Source: Vibrio coralliilyticus ATCC BAA-450 (GTDB taxonomy: Bacteria; Pseudomonadota; Gammaproteobacteria; Enterobacterales; Vibrionaceae). From it: 64,000 nt of DNA. Location: positions 496,001-560,000 of the forward strand of contig NZ_ACZN01000017.1 in the NCBI RefSeq assembly GCF_000176135.1, written 5' to 3'. The notes below the pieces were generated by a model, which had not been told where the DNA came from, ran no database searches, and was given only the letters and a program-made list of their open reading frames with translations. Positions within the stretch are counted from its first letter, which is position 1, and the number at the start of each line of letters is the position of its first letter. Shown here piece after piece: positions 35,317-44,183 of this stretch. Both the position numbers and the translations under genes were made by a program.

Positions 35317-36528
35317 ATGCAATTAATTATGAAAAACAGAACCATGCCCTACTTGAGTGGCCGTTTCTTTGATGGAATTTCTTCCGGTTTATTTATGATG
35401 GCTTTACCTTGGGTCATGCTGGAAACGCCAGGCATGGGCCCTTTTGTGGCTATGGTCGCCTTAGCGTGTACAGCAATTTCTTTTTTCCTGACCCCTTTGT
35501 TTTCCACTCTCATCGACAGGCATTCAAGAAAATCGCTGCTAGTACTGGTTCAGATTTTACAATCATCGACAGCCGCCATCGTCATGTTGGCCTACGGACT
35601 AGGCATTGAATCAAACTGGTTGCTGGCTACGGCACAATTAGTCTTCTGGGTTTCAAGCAACCTTGCTTGGACTGCAAACAACGCTTTTACACAGGAAAAC
35701 TATGGCCCACATGAGTACGCGGCGATTTCAGGCAAACAGGAAATTATTCTACAGGGTACTACGTTGGGTGCTGGTGCGTTGGGCGTTGTCTTACTGCAAA
35801 TCTGGGGCATGCTCGAATTTGCGGCGTTTGCCGCGGCAGCGTCTGGCTTATCAACGTTAAGCTATCTAGTGACGCCATATCGTCAGAAATTGCGTCAGAA
35901 CAAAACCACATCCTTTATTGGCCAAATGAAAGAGAGTAAGGAGATATTCACTGCTCAGCCTCGCTTTTACGCATTCTTGTTACTCTCAGCATTGAGTTAT
36001 CCGATCCTGACCTTCTTAAGCAAACTGGTGCCAATCTGGTTTTCAGAAGTCGGGATCTCGGGAGACTGGTATGCAGGCTACAACATCGCCTTTGGTTTAG
36101 GATCATTGATGACAGGTTTGTTTGTCGCCAAATTGCTTAATCTGGCATCTCACCAGTCCACCATGCTCTACTCAATGGCCATAGCGTCCGTGATGCTGAT
36201 TGGTATGAGCTTCTCTGTTCACCCAGCATACTTATTGATATTCACACTGTTTTTCGGTTCATTTAACGCTCTCAATCGCATTGCCCGAACCAATTGGATG
36301 CACCACACAATTAGGGTCGAGCAGAGAGGTCGAGCCGATGGTGGATTGCAGATGTTTGCGACCATGATACAGAGCGTCAGCTACACAGCAATTGCCTTAC
36401 TAAGCCATTACGGAATCACTCAATATGGCTTCATGCTGGCGGCAGTCTCTATGATAGGCGCAGTGTTAACGATGCATCAGCTCAATAAGCACGATGATAT
36501 AGAGCCAGAAATCATCGTTCAGAACTAA
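35317..36528 (+). CDS. MFS efflux transporter (SoxR-controlled)
   Basis: 403 residues, 12 membrane helices. SLIDRHSRKSLL-type loop 2-3 (TLIDRHSRKS near 67) marks the MFS fold. Start ATG 35317 is chosen because TGGAGAATAACA precedes it and the SoxR promoter lies just upstream; a TTG 18 bases earlier is unlikely. Expression should rise with redox-cycling compounds such as phenazines or quinones, which are also likely export substrates (inference from SoxR regulons). Confidence 0.87.
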   Translation: MQLIMKNRTMPYLSGRFFDGISSGLFMMALPWVMLETPGMGPFVAMVALACTAISFFLTPLFSTLIDRHSRKSLLVLVQILQSSTAAIVMLAYGLGIESNWLLATAQLVFWVSSNLAWTANNAFTQENYGPHEYAAISGKQEIILQGTTLGAGALGVVLLQIWGMLEFAAFAAAASGLSTLSYLVTPYRQKLRQNKTTSFIGQMKESKEIFTAQPRFYAFLLLSALSYPILTFLSKLVPIWFSEVGISGDWYAGYNIAFGLGSLMTGLFVAKLLNLASHQSTMLYSMAIASVMLIGMSFSVHPAYLLIFTLFFGSFNALNRIARTNWMHHTIRVEQRGRADGGLQMFATMIQSVSYTAIALLSHYGITQYGFMLAAVSMIGAVLTMHQLNKHDDIEPEIIVQN

Positions 36529-36536
36529 AACACCAT

Positions 36537-36565
36537 GATACAGCCTGAGAATTTCAGGCTGTATC
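36537..36565 (+). terminator. Hairpin after MFS gene
   Basis: Perfect 12-bp stem GATACAGCCTGA/TCAGGCTGTATC, 5-base loop, separating the MFS gene from the chemoreceptor gene. Confidence 0.65.
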
Positions 36566-36666
36566 GACAGAAAATATGGAAATACTCGCCTATAAGTAGG
36601 GATATCTGGATCTTTGGCCTAAATTTATTAGGTAGAACATTGAATATACCACCAAGGAGTTGGTGC

Positions 36667-38259
36667 ATGTTTGACAGTCTTGCCGAAAAATTCAGTCAGT
36701 TTAATCCCATCCAGTGGATAATCGTTTTCTCCATTCTGGTTTCACCTGCAGCCCTCTATCTAATGTTTGCACAAGCGTGGATCGGGCTATTAGCACTCGT
36801 GCTATATCATTGCCTGATGCTGGCTATGTTTTATGCCTTAAGCCAGATGCTAAACCAAGTCCGAAATGCGGCTAGGCAGCTCTCTGAGGGGGATCTAACG
36901 GTACGTATTCCACTACAAGATCCCGAAGCGCGATCATTATCCCGGACAGTCAATCGCATCGGAGAAGATATCTCGCGTACCGTTCATGCCCTTGGTAAAT
37001 CAACTACAAGGCTGCTGGACGTTGCAGATACCGTACAGAAAGACTCAGAAATATCGCAAGCCGGCGCCATTGGTCAAAAGCAAGATGTCGACAGCGCTAA
37101 AACCATCATCAATGAGTTGTCTGATATCACTCAGCAAGTCTCTGAACATTGCGAATCAACTGCAAATTTGGCGAACGAAGCCAAACTCAAAGCCGATCAG
37201 GGTTCACGCGACATGGTAGCGCTGGAGGAAGCACTCAACAGTGCTAACCAACATATTGAAAACTCCAATGAACATTTCCAGTCGCTCATGGAAGAAACCA
37301 CTCAAATCAGCCAGGTAATGGAAACCATAAGCAGCATCGCAGACCAAACCAACTTACTGGCATTAAACGCAGCCATTGAAAGTGCACGTGCTGGTGAACA
37401 AGGGCGCGGTTTTGCTGTCGTTGCTGATGAAGTCCGAACTCTGGCAATGCGAACACAGGAAGCAACAGAAGAGATCCGGGGTAAGATCAACAACCTGCAA
37501 GCAAAAACCGATGACGTGCTTGAAACTATGAAGGAAAACAAAACCAGTATGGACAAATCGTTAGCGTTAGCTTCAACTGCTGAACAGTCTTTTAAGGCGC
37601 TAAATCTGCAAATTGAAGAAGTCCGCTCTTACGGCCAGCAGATAGCCCGTTCATCAGAAACGCAATTGAGTCAAACACATGACCTGGACAGCTGTTTGCA
37701 GCAAATCACGCAAGAATCTGACAATAACGTCCAGTCAACACGTGAAACATTACGAGCTAGTATCACAGTACGAAACTTGTCAGGGGAAATTGATTCACTG
37801 CTGCACCGATTCGAAACCAATCAGACTCAGATTCAGCAGGAAGAGTCAAAACGCGACAAGCTGATGGAGTGGAATGAGCAGCTCGATATTGGGCTGGATG
37901 AAATTAACCGCCAACATCAAACCTTGCTGCACTTGATTAATGAGCTGTATTACTTACTCAAACACAACTATGGTCTCTCTTCGATCAAACGCGTCGTACA
38001 AGGTTTGATCGATTACACGGCTAACCACTTTAAATATGAAGAAACTCTGTTTGCTCAGATTGGCTATGAGCAGACACAGGAACACATTGATAAACACGCT
38101 CAACTCGTCGATGAAGTGTTGGCGTTTCAAAAACGCGTTGAGCGCGGAGAAGACATAGGTGAAGAGCTGATGAGTTTTCTCAAAAACTGGTTAAGCCAGC
38201 ATATTATGCGCGAAGATAAAGCTTACACCGATGCCTTTAAGCAAAACGGATTAAATTGA
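36667..38259 (+). CDS. Chemoreceptor with C-terminal bacteriohemerythrin domain
   Basis: 530 residues. Two closely spaced N-terminal membrane helices (about 18-40 and 42-62) leave no periplasmic sensor. HAMP follows (65-115), then the signalling coiled coil with DQTNLLALNAAIESARAGEQ near 225, and a hemerythrin domain at about 398-525. Di-iron ligands are visible: H417 (RQHQTLLHLINELY), the NHFKYEETLF His/Glu pair, HIDKHAQL, and HIMREDKAYTDAF with His/Asp. It should sense oxygen or NO from the cytoplasm and signal to CheA, like DcrH. ATG 36667 has AAGGAG; the longer open frame upstream contains a terminator hairpin and is rejected. Confidence 0.92.
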   Translation: MFDSLAEKFSQFNPIQWIIVFSILVSPAALYLMFAQAWIGLLALVLYHCLMLAMFYALSQMLNQVRNAARQLSEGDLTVRIPLQDPEARSLSRTVNRIGEDISRTVHALGKSTTRLLDVADTVQKDSEISQAGAIGQKQDVDSAKTIINELSDITQQVSEHCESTANLANEAKLKADQGSRDMVALEEALNSANQHIENSNEHFQSLMEETTQISQVMETISSIADQTNLLALNAAIESARAGEQGRGFAVVADEVRTLAMRTQEATEEIRGKINNLQAKTDDVLETMKENKTSMDKSLALASTAEQSFKALNLQIEEVRSYGQQIARSSETQLSQTHDLDSCLQQITQESDNNVQSTRETLRASITVRNLSGEIDSLLHRFETNQTQIQQEESKRDKLMEWNEQLDIGLDEINRQHQTLLHLINELYYLLKHNYGLSSIKRVVQGLIDYTANHFKYEETLFAQIGYEQTQEHIDKHAQLVDEVLAFQKRVERGEDIGEELMSFLKNWLSQHIMREDKAYTDAFKQNGLN

Positions 38260-39120
38260 GCCGCTTACGCCATAGCCAAAACGAGCAAGATAGTGCCACA
38301 CCTTTTTCACATTTTGCTCGTCAAACCCTTGCTGATAAATAGCGTGAGACAGCACATCAGGCGTAATCAAGTTACTTACGGCAATCTGCCTAGCCAATTC
38401 AATAAATTCCTCACCGCGGTATTCCGGAAAAGCAGAAAAAACATCCACCTCTGCTCGATAGCCTTCATGGCACTCGATTTTACAAGGTAACTCATTCGCC
38501 AGCTTCTCTATATTTGTCCCTTGGTAAATTGGGTCGAGTACAAGGGCATCAACGTCTCTATCAATGCGGATTTCACCATGGATATGTGCTTCAACATAGC
38601 GATCTAACTCGTCCGGGATGTCACCCTCTGCCAATGCAATCAGAGTTGAGACTTGCTCAGCAGTAGCAAAGTCTTCAGGCTCATAGAAACTGTCTGGATA
38701 ACAAAAAGTGGTGCGTTCCAAAACATGGGGTTTCAGCCTGAAATACGAAGAACCAAAACGAGGAGCGCCGCCAGCGACGCTTTCGATGAAATGAAGTGCG
38801 CCATATTTCGGACGAAGATGATCGCAGCTCTGATCGTACACGCCTTCAAAAACACGCTGCTCCCACTTCCAACGGTCACCCCCATGGAATGCGGTCAAAC
38901 CACCATTACTGGTGCCTGTTTGAAACTGAGACTTGAGCACGCCATCTTCCGCCATCGCGGACAATATAGGTCTCCCCTCTTTGGTCATTCGATCAGGGTG
39001 AAAGTTAATCGTGACGGGAAATGGACACAATGTATTCACAGTTGATGACTTAGCGCGAATAACCTCGATGGCTCGATTAATCAAATCCTCTTCTGAACAT
39101 GGTTCGAATTTCTTGTCCAA
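38251..39120 (-). CDS. DUF3626 domain protein
   Basis: 289 residues, DUF3626 over most of the length. Diagnostic segments are TINFHPDRMTKEGRPILSAM near 37, then SQFQTGTSNGGLTAFHGGDR near 65 and RPKYGALHF near 104. Function unknown; the conserved His, Asp and Arg positions suggest an enzyme. The start is TTG at 39120, four bases after AGGAGG, since no in-frame ATG is near. Third gene of an operon with the DMT exporter and MerR genes (8-bp gaps). It overlaps the convergent chemoreceptor gene by 9 bp. Confidence 0.85.
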   Translation of the reverse strand: MDKKFEPCSEEDLINRAIEVIRAKSSTVNTLCPFPVTINFHPDRMTKEGRPILSAMAEDGVLKSQFQTGTSNGGLTAFHGGDRWKWEQRVFEGVYDQSCDHLRPKYGALHFIESVAGGAPRFGSSYFRLKPHVLERTTFCYPDSFYEPEDFATAEQVSTLIALAEGDIPDELDRYVEAHIHGEIRIDRDVDALVLDPIYQGTNIEKLANELPCKIECHEGYRAEVDVFSAFPEYRGEEFIELARQIAVSNLITPDVLSHAIYQQGFDEQNVKKVWHYLARFGYGVSGSI

Positions 39121-39128
39121 CCTTCCTC

Positions 39129-39650
39129 CTAGGCACGTGCCATTGCACGTATTTCTGCAATCTCGTCAACATCAATTTGTAACGATTCAAGGAACTCCTG
39201 ATGAGCATCAGGCTCCATTCGTTCAAATTGTTTATGCCAGTTAGCCATATCTTCTTCAGTCATGCCAGAACTTCTAAGCACGTTGACCCAGCGCTCTTTG
39301 GTCAGCAAATTCTGGTCAAACAAAATCGGCTGCTCTAGGAGAGCTAAAATCGCTTTTTGTTGCTGGCGCAATGTCTGGATCTCGCGTTCCAAGGCAGTAA
39401 ACTGATCGCGCAACGTCTGTTCTTGTTTATGCTCATCACTACGGTCCAGCAACGGCTCAATGTCCTGAACCGGCAAGCCAAATGATCGGTAAGACATGAT
39501 GCTTTCTAAACGCCGACGCTCTTTCTCCCCATACCAACGATAGCCATTGTCTGAGCGAGTGGCAGGCGTCAGCAAGCCAACACGTTCGTAGTACAGCACT
39601 GTGGTTCTGGAAACATTACACGCTTTGGCTAATTGAGTGACAGTCAACAT
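39129..39650 (-). CDS. MerR-family transcriptional regulator
   Basis: 173 residues. MerR winged HTH over 1-70 (TVTQLAKACNVSRTTVLYYERVGLLTP, then GYRWYGEKERRRLESI), a coiled coil at 85-120, and an acidic C-terminal region without cysteine clusters, so metal sensing is unlikely. ATG 39650 follows AAGG. Middle gene of the DMT-MerR-DUF3626 operon; probably autoregulates it through the overlong-spacer promoter upstream. Confidence 0.9.
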   Translation of the reverse strand: MLTVTQLAKACNVSRTTVLYYERVGLLTPATRSDNGYRWYGEKERRRLESIMSYRSFGLPVQDIEPLLDRSDEHKQEQTLRDQFTALEREIQTLRQQQKAILALLEQPILFDQNLLTKERWVNVLRSSGMTEEDMANWHKQFERMEPDAHQEFLESLQIDVDEIAEIRAMARA

Positions 39651-39658
39651 AAGCAACC

Positions 39659-40579
39659 TTATGAAATCGTTTTGTTTTTATATAGCATAGGTAAGATAGC
39701 GCTGGCTATGATGATCATGGCGCCAACGATCGCCATCCAGTTCGGTATTTCAGCAAACAACCAGTAGCCAAACAGCAGTGAGTATAGGATTTTTGCGTAT
39801 TCCACATTGGCAATCACATTCGCCTCACCATATTTGTAGGCGGAAATCCCGATCCATTGTGCAAAGGATGACAACACACCGACACAAATCAGCAAACCAA
39901 ATTCAGAAGCCGAAGGCCATTGCCAGTTACGTAAGCTGGGGATCAATGCCATCAAGCCGACAAAAATCGCCTGATAGGCCAGCAAAGTGATCTTGGGTTC
40001 GACTTGCGCCACTTTACGAACACACACCACCGCTACAGCAGCCCCTAACGCGCCGACCAAACCTAGCCCGACATAGAGTAATGATCCTTGTTCAAAACTC
40101 GGCTGCACCACCAGCATCACGCCGATAAACCCGACCATAATCGTAAACAGGCGTGATGCCGAAATACTCTCGGCCAAGAATAACCTTGAAATACAAGCAA
40201 CAAACAAAACTTGGGTAAAACCTAATGCTGTCGCGTCTGCCAGAGGAATGTTGCTTACGGTAACAAACCCGAGATACAAAGCGGTGAATGCGCCAAGAAT
40301 ACGGAATGTATGTAATTTGAGTCTTTTGGGCTTTAGCAATACCTGAATATTGCTACAGATTGCCGGGGTAAGTAGCACGACGAACACCAATTGGCGAAAC
40401 AACAGAATCTGAAATACCGCCATAGTGTCGCTCAGAATCCGGACAATAACGCCCACAACCGTGAAAGTCGCCGTCGAGATGAGTGCAAGCAGGACTCCTT
40501 TCCAAATGTTAGGTAACAATGAGAATCGGCTTCGCAATGACTGCAACCGACCTGAGGAATGGGTATGACTTGACAACAT
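39659..40579 (-). CDS. EamA/DMT-family transporter (MerR-linked operon)
   Basis: 306 residues with about ten membrane helices and two EamA domains (about 28-155 and 170-300); the LLFRQLVFVVLL and VSNIPLADATALGFTQVLF segments are typical of RarD/YcxC-like members. ATG 40579 has GGAGGTTACT upstream. First gene of an operon with a MerR regulator and a DUF3626 protein, both separated by 8 bp. Confidence 0.88.
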   Translation of the reverse strand: MLSSHTHSSGRLQSLRSRFSLLPNIWKGVLLALISTATFTVVGVIVRILSDTMAVFQILLFRQLVFVVLLTPAICSNIQVLLKPKRLKLHTFRILGAFTALYLGFVTVSNIPLADATALGFTQVLFVACISRLFLAESISASRLFTIMVGFIGVMLVVQPSFEQGSLLYVGLGLVGALGAAVAVVCVRKVAQVEPKITLLAYQAIFVGLMALIPSLRNWQWPSASEFGLLICVGVLSSFAQWIGISAYKYGEANVIANVEYAKILYSLLFGYWLFAEIPNWMAIVGAMIIIASAILPMLYKNKTIS

Positions 40580-40608
40580 AGTAACCTCCATTCAATGGAC
40601 AAAATGGA

Positions 40609-40639
40609 AGGTTAAAGCCTTCACCTATAGACGGGTCAA
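40609..40639 (-). promoter_or_regulatory. Candidate MerR-type promoter of the DMT-MerR-DUF3626 operon
   Basis: On the minus strand, TTGACC (40634-40639) and TAACCT (40609-40614) are separated by 19 bp, the spacing used by MerR-activated promoters. The interval carries overlapping dyads GAAGG/CCTTC and AGGT/ACCT. The -10 is weak, consistent with activation. Confidence 0.45.
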
Positions 40640-40732
40640 TGGTGACTTTACTTCTATTTTTGAACTCACCTATCGTCTAAGGTACGGAAAACTGCATAAT
40701 GCGATTAATTTTCATTATCAGGTAAGGTACAG

Positions 40733-41364
40733 ATACAAACGATCGTTATTTGGGGCGCCGCAAGTGGGCTGGGGGCAGCGATGGCTGAACATTTCCACTC
40801 TCAAGATTACCAAGTGATTGGCATCACCCGCAATCCAGAGAAAAACCCTCGCCTTGCTCAACTGAGCATCTAGACTTGTCGTTGCGATGCCACCGTTCAG
40901 GAACAAGTGACAGTGTCGTACGCCAATTGCCTCAGGGTGCCCTGTCTGTCTCTTCAATGGGCAGTTTTCGCGCAGATGTGCCTGTTGATTACATTGGTCA
41001 TCGTCACTTGATCAATGCTATGGAAGCACACGGTCTACATCGATTCCTGTTAGTGACTTCACTTGGATGTGGTGATTCATGGCAATACTTATCTGAGCGT
41101 TCAAAGCAAGGTTTCGGGGCTGCAGTGTGAGAAAAATCACTCGCAGAGGCTTGGCTAACTACAAGCCAGCTGGATTACACCATCTTACAACCTGGTGGCT
41201 TAAAAGACGGTGAGCAGACAGGCAAGGGGGAACTATCTCAGGCATGTGAGGTTCATGGCCTTATCTACCGAGAAGAAGTGGCTCGATTGGCCGAACAGTT
41301 GTTAAACGATGCCAGTAGCACCGGACAGATTTTCCAGTGCATTGATCCAACGTTAACCTATTAG
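40733..41364 (+). pseudogene. Decayed NAD(P)-binding (SDR/NmrA-like) oxidoreductase gene
   Basis: The conceptual product reads IQTIVIWGAASGLGAAMAEH, with a Rossmann glycine motif, then QVIGITRNPEKNPRL. After that comes a TAG stop (about 40872) and a shift to another frame carrying GHRHLINAMEAHGLHRFLLVTSLGCGD, a TGA stop at 41128-41130, and a closing LDYTILQPGGLKDGEQTGKG ... QCIDPTLTY. The last parts are typical of NAD(P)-binding atypical SDRs. The start codon position, after AAGG, reads ATA instead of ATG. Start loss, two stops and a frameshift make this a genuine pseudogene rather than a single sequencing error. A strong terminator remains downstream. Confidence 0.88.
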
Positions 41365-41376
41365 TTCTAGATGAAA

Positions 41377-41399
41377 AGAGCCTGTCAAAAACAGGCTCT
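41377..41399. terminator. Terminator between pseudogene and 41-aa ORF
   Basis: AGAGCCTGT/ACAGGCTCT, loop CAAAA, followed by GTTTATTTTTT; also serves the convergent small gene. Confidence 0.88.
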
Positions 41400-41401
41400 G
41401 T

Positions 41402-41527
41402 TTATTTTTTAGATGGTAGGTCGTACGCAAGTCGGGTCAGGCGGTTTAACTCCTGAATCATCCCTTTAACGAACAAGAAATACATGGCAATACAGCCACC
41501 GCTAAATCCCCAAAAAAACTCTGCCAT
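41402..41527 (-). CDS. Small membrane protein, 41 residues
   Basis: Starts MAEFFWGFSGGCIAMYFLFV and ends AYDLPSKK: an N-terminal membrane helix with a glycine pair, then an amphipathic, basic C-terminal helix (MIQELNRLTRLAYDL). GGAG lies about 8 bases before ATG and a strong terminator follows the stop directly, so this is very likely a real gene although too short for usual gene callers. Family not recognised. It stands alone, convergent with the SDR pseudogene. Confidence 0.68.
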   Translation of the reverse strand: MAEFFWGFSGGCIAMYFLFVKGMIQELNRLTRLAYDLPSKK

Positions 41528-41856
41528 AGTCTGCTCCAGAAATGGATTGAGACCGCCATTATTCTTCCCGATAACGCAACCTCACTTCGATAAATCATCA
41601 CTCCTACGACGACAGAAGCGTCTGGACCTCGTATGGCACAGAACGTTGAGAATCCTATCAACAAGATAAATAAAAAAGGTAAATAGTGACTATTTTTTAT
41701 TTTTATTTGGACTTTTAGATAACGTGATGAGCGCCGCTAGCTCTGCATATAGCCTCTGAGTCATAGGACTGTGTTAAGTGGATGAACTGGAGAGGAAGAA
41801 AATGGTTTAGGTAACTTTTTTCCCATTGTTAGGATGGCAAAGGCTTCCCCAAAAAA
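41528..41856. other. Intergenic, no convincing gene
   Basis: About 330 bp upstream of the 41-aa gene. An overlapping minus-strand frame (41458-41664) exists but lacks a ribosome site. AT-rich tracts near 41690-41715 could hold the promoter of the 41-aa gene. Confidence 0.5.
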
Positions 41857-41883
41857 AAGAGCCTCGCGACTAGCAAGGCTCTT
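41857..41883 (-). terminator. Terminator after Cache chemoreceptor
   Basis: AAGAGCCT (41857-41864) pairs with AGGCTCTT (41876-41883), extended by GC pairs; an A8 run upstream gives a U run on the minus-strand transcript. Confidence 0.85.
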
Positions 41884-41899
41884 GATTAAACAACATTAT

Positions 41900-43810
41900 T
41901 TAAGACAGCTTAAATCGATTCACGATACTCGATAAATGCGCATTAATGTCCGCAATACTGTGTGCATCTTCCAAAGCTTGCTGGCCGTTGCTGTCCAACT
42001 CACCAACAATATCGTTAATTGCACTCATATTACGACTCAACTCTTGGGTCACACTACTTTGCTCTTCCGCTGCTGTAGCGATTTGCGTACTCAGGTCATT
42101 AATCTCCGTGACAAAATCTGTCATTACGTCGAGACTTTCAGCGACTTCACCCGCACCTTCGGCTGTCTGACCACATTTGTCTTTGGTCGAATCCATTGAA
42201 TCTACCACCGACTGACTGCCTCGCAGGAGACTGGCCAACGCCGACTCAATTTCTTCTGTACTGTCTTTAGTGCGACTCGCCAGTTTACGTACTTCATCTG
42301 CAACCACCGCAAAACCTCGGCCTTGTTCACCTGCACGAGCCGCCTCAATCGCCGCATTCAGTGCAAGTAAGTTGGTCTGCTCTGCGATATCACCAATGAC
42401 ACCCAAAATGGTATTAATACCATCGGTCTCTGCAGCCATCTTATTCACGTTTTCAGATGCAACACTGACATCATCCACTAAATCCTGCACGTTAGTCTGT
42501 GCCTGCGTCACCGTCACTTTTGATGCAGAGCCCGCTTCATTAGCTTTATGAGTGAGCTGAGCGGTATTTGCAGCGTCAGTCGCCATGGCTTCTGCCGTTG
42601 AGTTCATTTCTTCTATTGCTGTTACCACCTGTTCCGTTTCCTGAACATGGCTTTGAAGAATAGACGAGTTACGCTGACTCTGATCCCGCATACGGTCTAC
42701 GTTACCATTGAGTTGATTGGTAGCTTCACTAATCTCCAACATCATTGATTGTAAGCTTGCAATGAACTTGTTCACACCCTCTGAAATCTGACCTAAGTCG
42801 TCATTGGTCGTGACCGTGATACGCTGGGTTAAATCACCATTACCTTCACTCAAACCAGCAATGGTTTCTTTGAGTACCAGAATTGGTCGATAAAGGATTT
42901 GCATGACAAACAGCGCGACAACGATACTGATGATGGTAGCAATCACCGCGGTCAGGATGGCAGCTTGCTTAGCGGAAGCCAGGTCTGCAAATGCAATGTC
43001 TTTGTCCAGACCGACGACAAAATACCACTTTTTACCTGCGATATTGATTTCATGGGAAAAGAACAGTTTTTCAAGATCATCTTGGTGACCATCATAAACC
43101 ACATCCGTCTGACCAATAGCTTTGTTGGCTACCGTGTTGAGCCAAGGATATTTGTCAGTCTTGTTGCCTGCCTCAACATTATCCATTGAAGAAGCCAAAA
43201 TTGTCGTATCGCTATTCAAGATAACAGCAACCGCTCCTGGGATACTATTGGCGCTCTTAGCAATCTCATTGAGAAAACCCAGCTGCATATCGACGGAAAT
43301 CATACCACTCAGGGTCTTACGTACGATTGATACCCAGTACTCCCCGCCGCCGCTACCTTGATAAGGTTCAGTAATCGATGCTGTCGAGCTCTGTCGACCT
43401 GCCTGATACCATCCTCGGGTGGTGACATCCCCCTCAAACTTGTGGTTGGGCCAAGTAGCGGCATCTTGGTTCCAATAGGCATCACCATTAGTAAATGCAA
43501 CGACGGAGCTGTTTAGATTGGTTGCATTAGCGATGATATGAGTGAGCTCAATAAAGTCATCAGATGTACCTGTGATTTCCTTATTTTCAAATTGCTTACC
43601 CAGTTTCTCTAAACCACCAACTTTCTCTCCAAGCTGGTCGGCAATTTTCTGCGCTTGCCCTTTCACATAGCTCTGGTTTGAAGCGGTAATTAACTCCACA
43701 AGTGTCTCTTCCTGCTTCACATAAGCTACGTAACTTGAAACAGACACTGATACAACCACCAGTGCAATAATGGACATGAGCAATAACTTTTTAAAACCCA
43801 GATTTCTCAT
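41900..43810 (-). CDS. Methyl-accepting chemotaxis protein with dCache periplasmic domain
   Basis: 636 residues. TM1 about 8-30, a large periplasmic double-Cache domain about 35-275 with the TRGWYQAGRQSSTASITEPYQ and GEYWVSIVRKT segments and a YFVVGLDKD strand near its end, TM2 about 282-305, HAMP to 360, then the signalling hairpin (EQTNLLALNAAIEAARAGEQ near 480). dCache receptors of vibrios commonly bind amino acids; the ligand here is unknown. RBS AAGAG before ATG. Monocistronic, with a terminator behind it. Confidence 0.93.
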   Translation of the reverse strand: MRNLGFKKLLLMSIIALVVVSVSVSSYVAYVKQEETLVELITASNQSYVKGQAQKIADQLGEKVGGLEKLGKQFENKEITGTSDDFIELTHIIANATNLNSSVVAFTNGDAYWNQDAATWPNHKFEGDVTTRGWYQAGRQSSTASITEPYQGSGGGEYWVSIVRKTLSGMISVDMQLGFLNEIAKSANSIPGAVAVILNSDTTILASSMDNVEAGNKTDKYPWLNTVANKAIGQTDVVYDGHQDDLEKLFFSHEINIAGKKWYFVVGLDKDIAFADLASAKQAAILTAVIATIISIVVALFVMQILYRPILVLKETIAGLSEGNGDLTQRITVTTNDDLGQISEGVNKFIASLQSMMLEISEATNQLNGNVDRMRDQSQRNSSILQSHVQETEQVVTAIEEMNSTAEAMATDAANTAQLTHKANEAGSASKVTVTQAQTNVQDLVDDVSVASENVNKMAAETDGINTILGVIGDIAEQTNLLALNAAIEAARAGEQGRGFAVVADEVRKLASRTKDSTEEIESALASLLRGSQSVVDSMDSTKDKCGQTAEGAGEVAESLDVMTDFVTEINDLSTQIATAAEEQSSVTQELSRNMSAINDIVGELDSNGQQALEDAHSIADINAHLSSIVNRFKLS

Positions 43811-44183
43811 CTCTTTTCGTCCCTATGCATCTTAAATTCATTCATCATAAACTTTCCATACACCATTCCATTAGGAGATATGCACGACCTAATCAACAAG
43901 TTTATTAATAGATTGTGGTAGGAATATGCCCAAACACCAAATTTGATAACTAATTGAAACAGCTTAATTGCATTCACAACAGCGATATATCCAAATATGT
44001 GAACCGATGCACCAAAGTAAACAAATATCAAGTGTCTCACTTTTGAGCCAGCGCACTATATAAATATGTAACAATATGAATACAAAATATTCATGACAGA
44101 AATCAATTTTCAACTTTGGAACATTGAATAGCCTTTCTACTCACCTTCAAAATCAAAACATAAACTATAAGAATGGCTTAACG
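43811..44183. other. Divergent-type gap between two chemoreceptor genes
   Basis: 373 bp, AT-rich. It should hold the promoters of both chemoreceptor genes. A 13-codon ORF (43879-43920, MHDLINKFINRLW) has AGGAG five bases upstream on the plus strand; too short to call. No sigma-28 promoter was recognised. Confidence 0.4.

Noticed and set aside
36535..36666. 44-codon N-terminal extension of the hemerythrin chemoreceptor
   Set aside because: It spans a terminator hairpin; ATG 36667 has a strong AAGGAG site.
41458..41664. 68-aa minus-strand ORF
   Set aside because: Overlaps in another frame the better supported 41-aa gene; no ribosome site.
43879..43920. 13-codon amphipathic ORF (MHDLINKFINRLW) with AGGAG upstream
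   Set aside because: Too short to separate from chance; no other support.
43807..44040. 77-aa hydrophobic ORF on minus strand upstream of the Cache chemoreceptor
   Set aside because: GTG start without ribosome site, overlaps the chemoreceptor start region and has no coding-like features.
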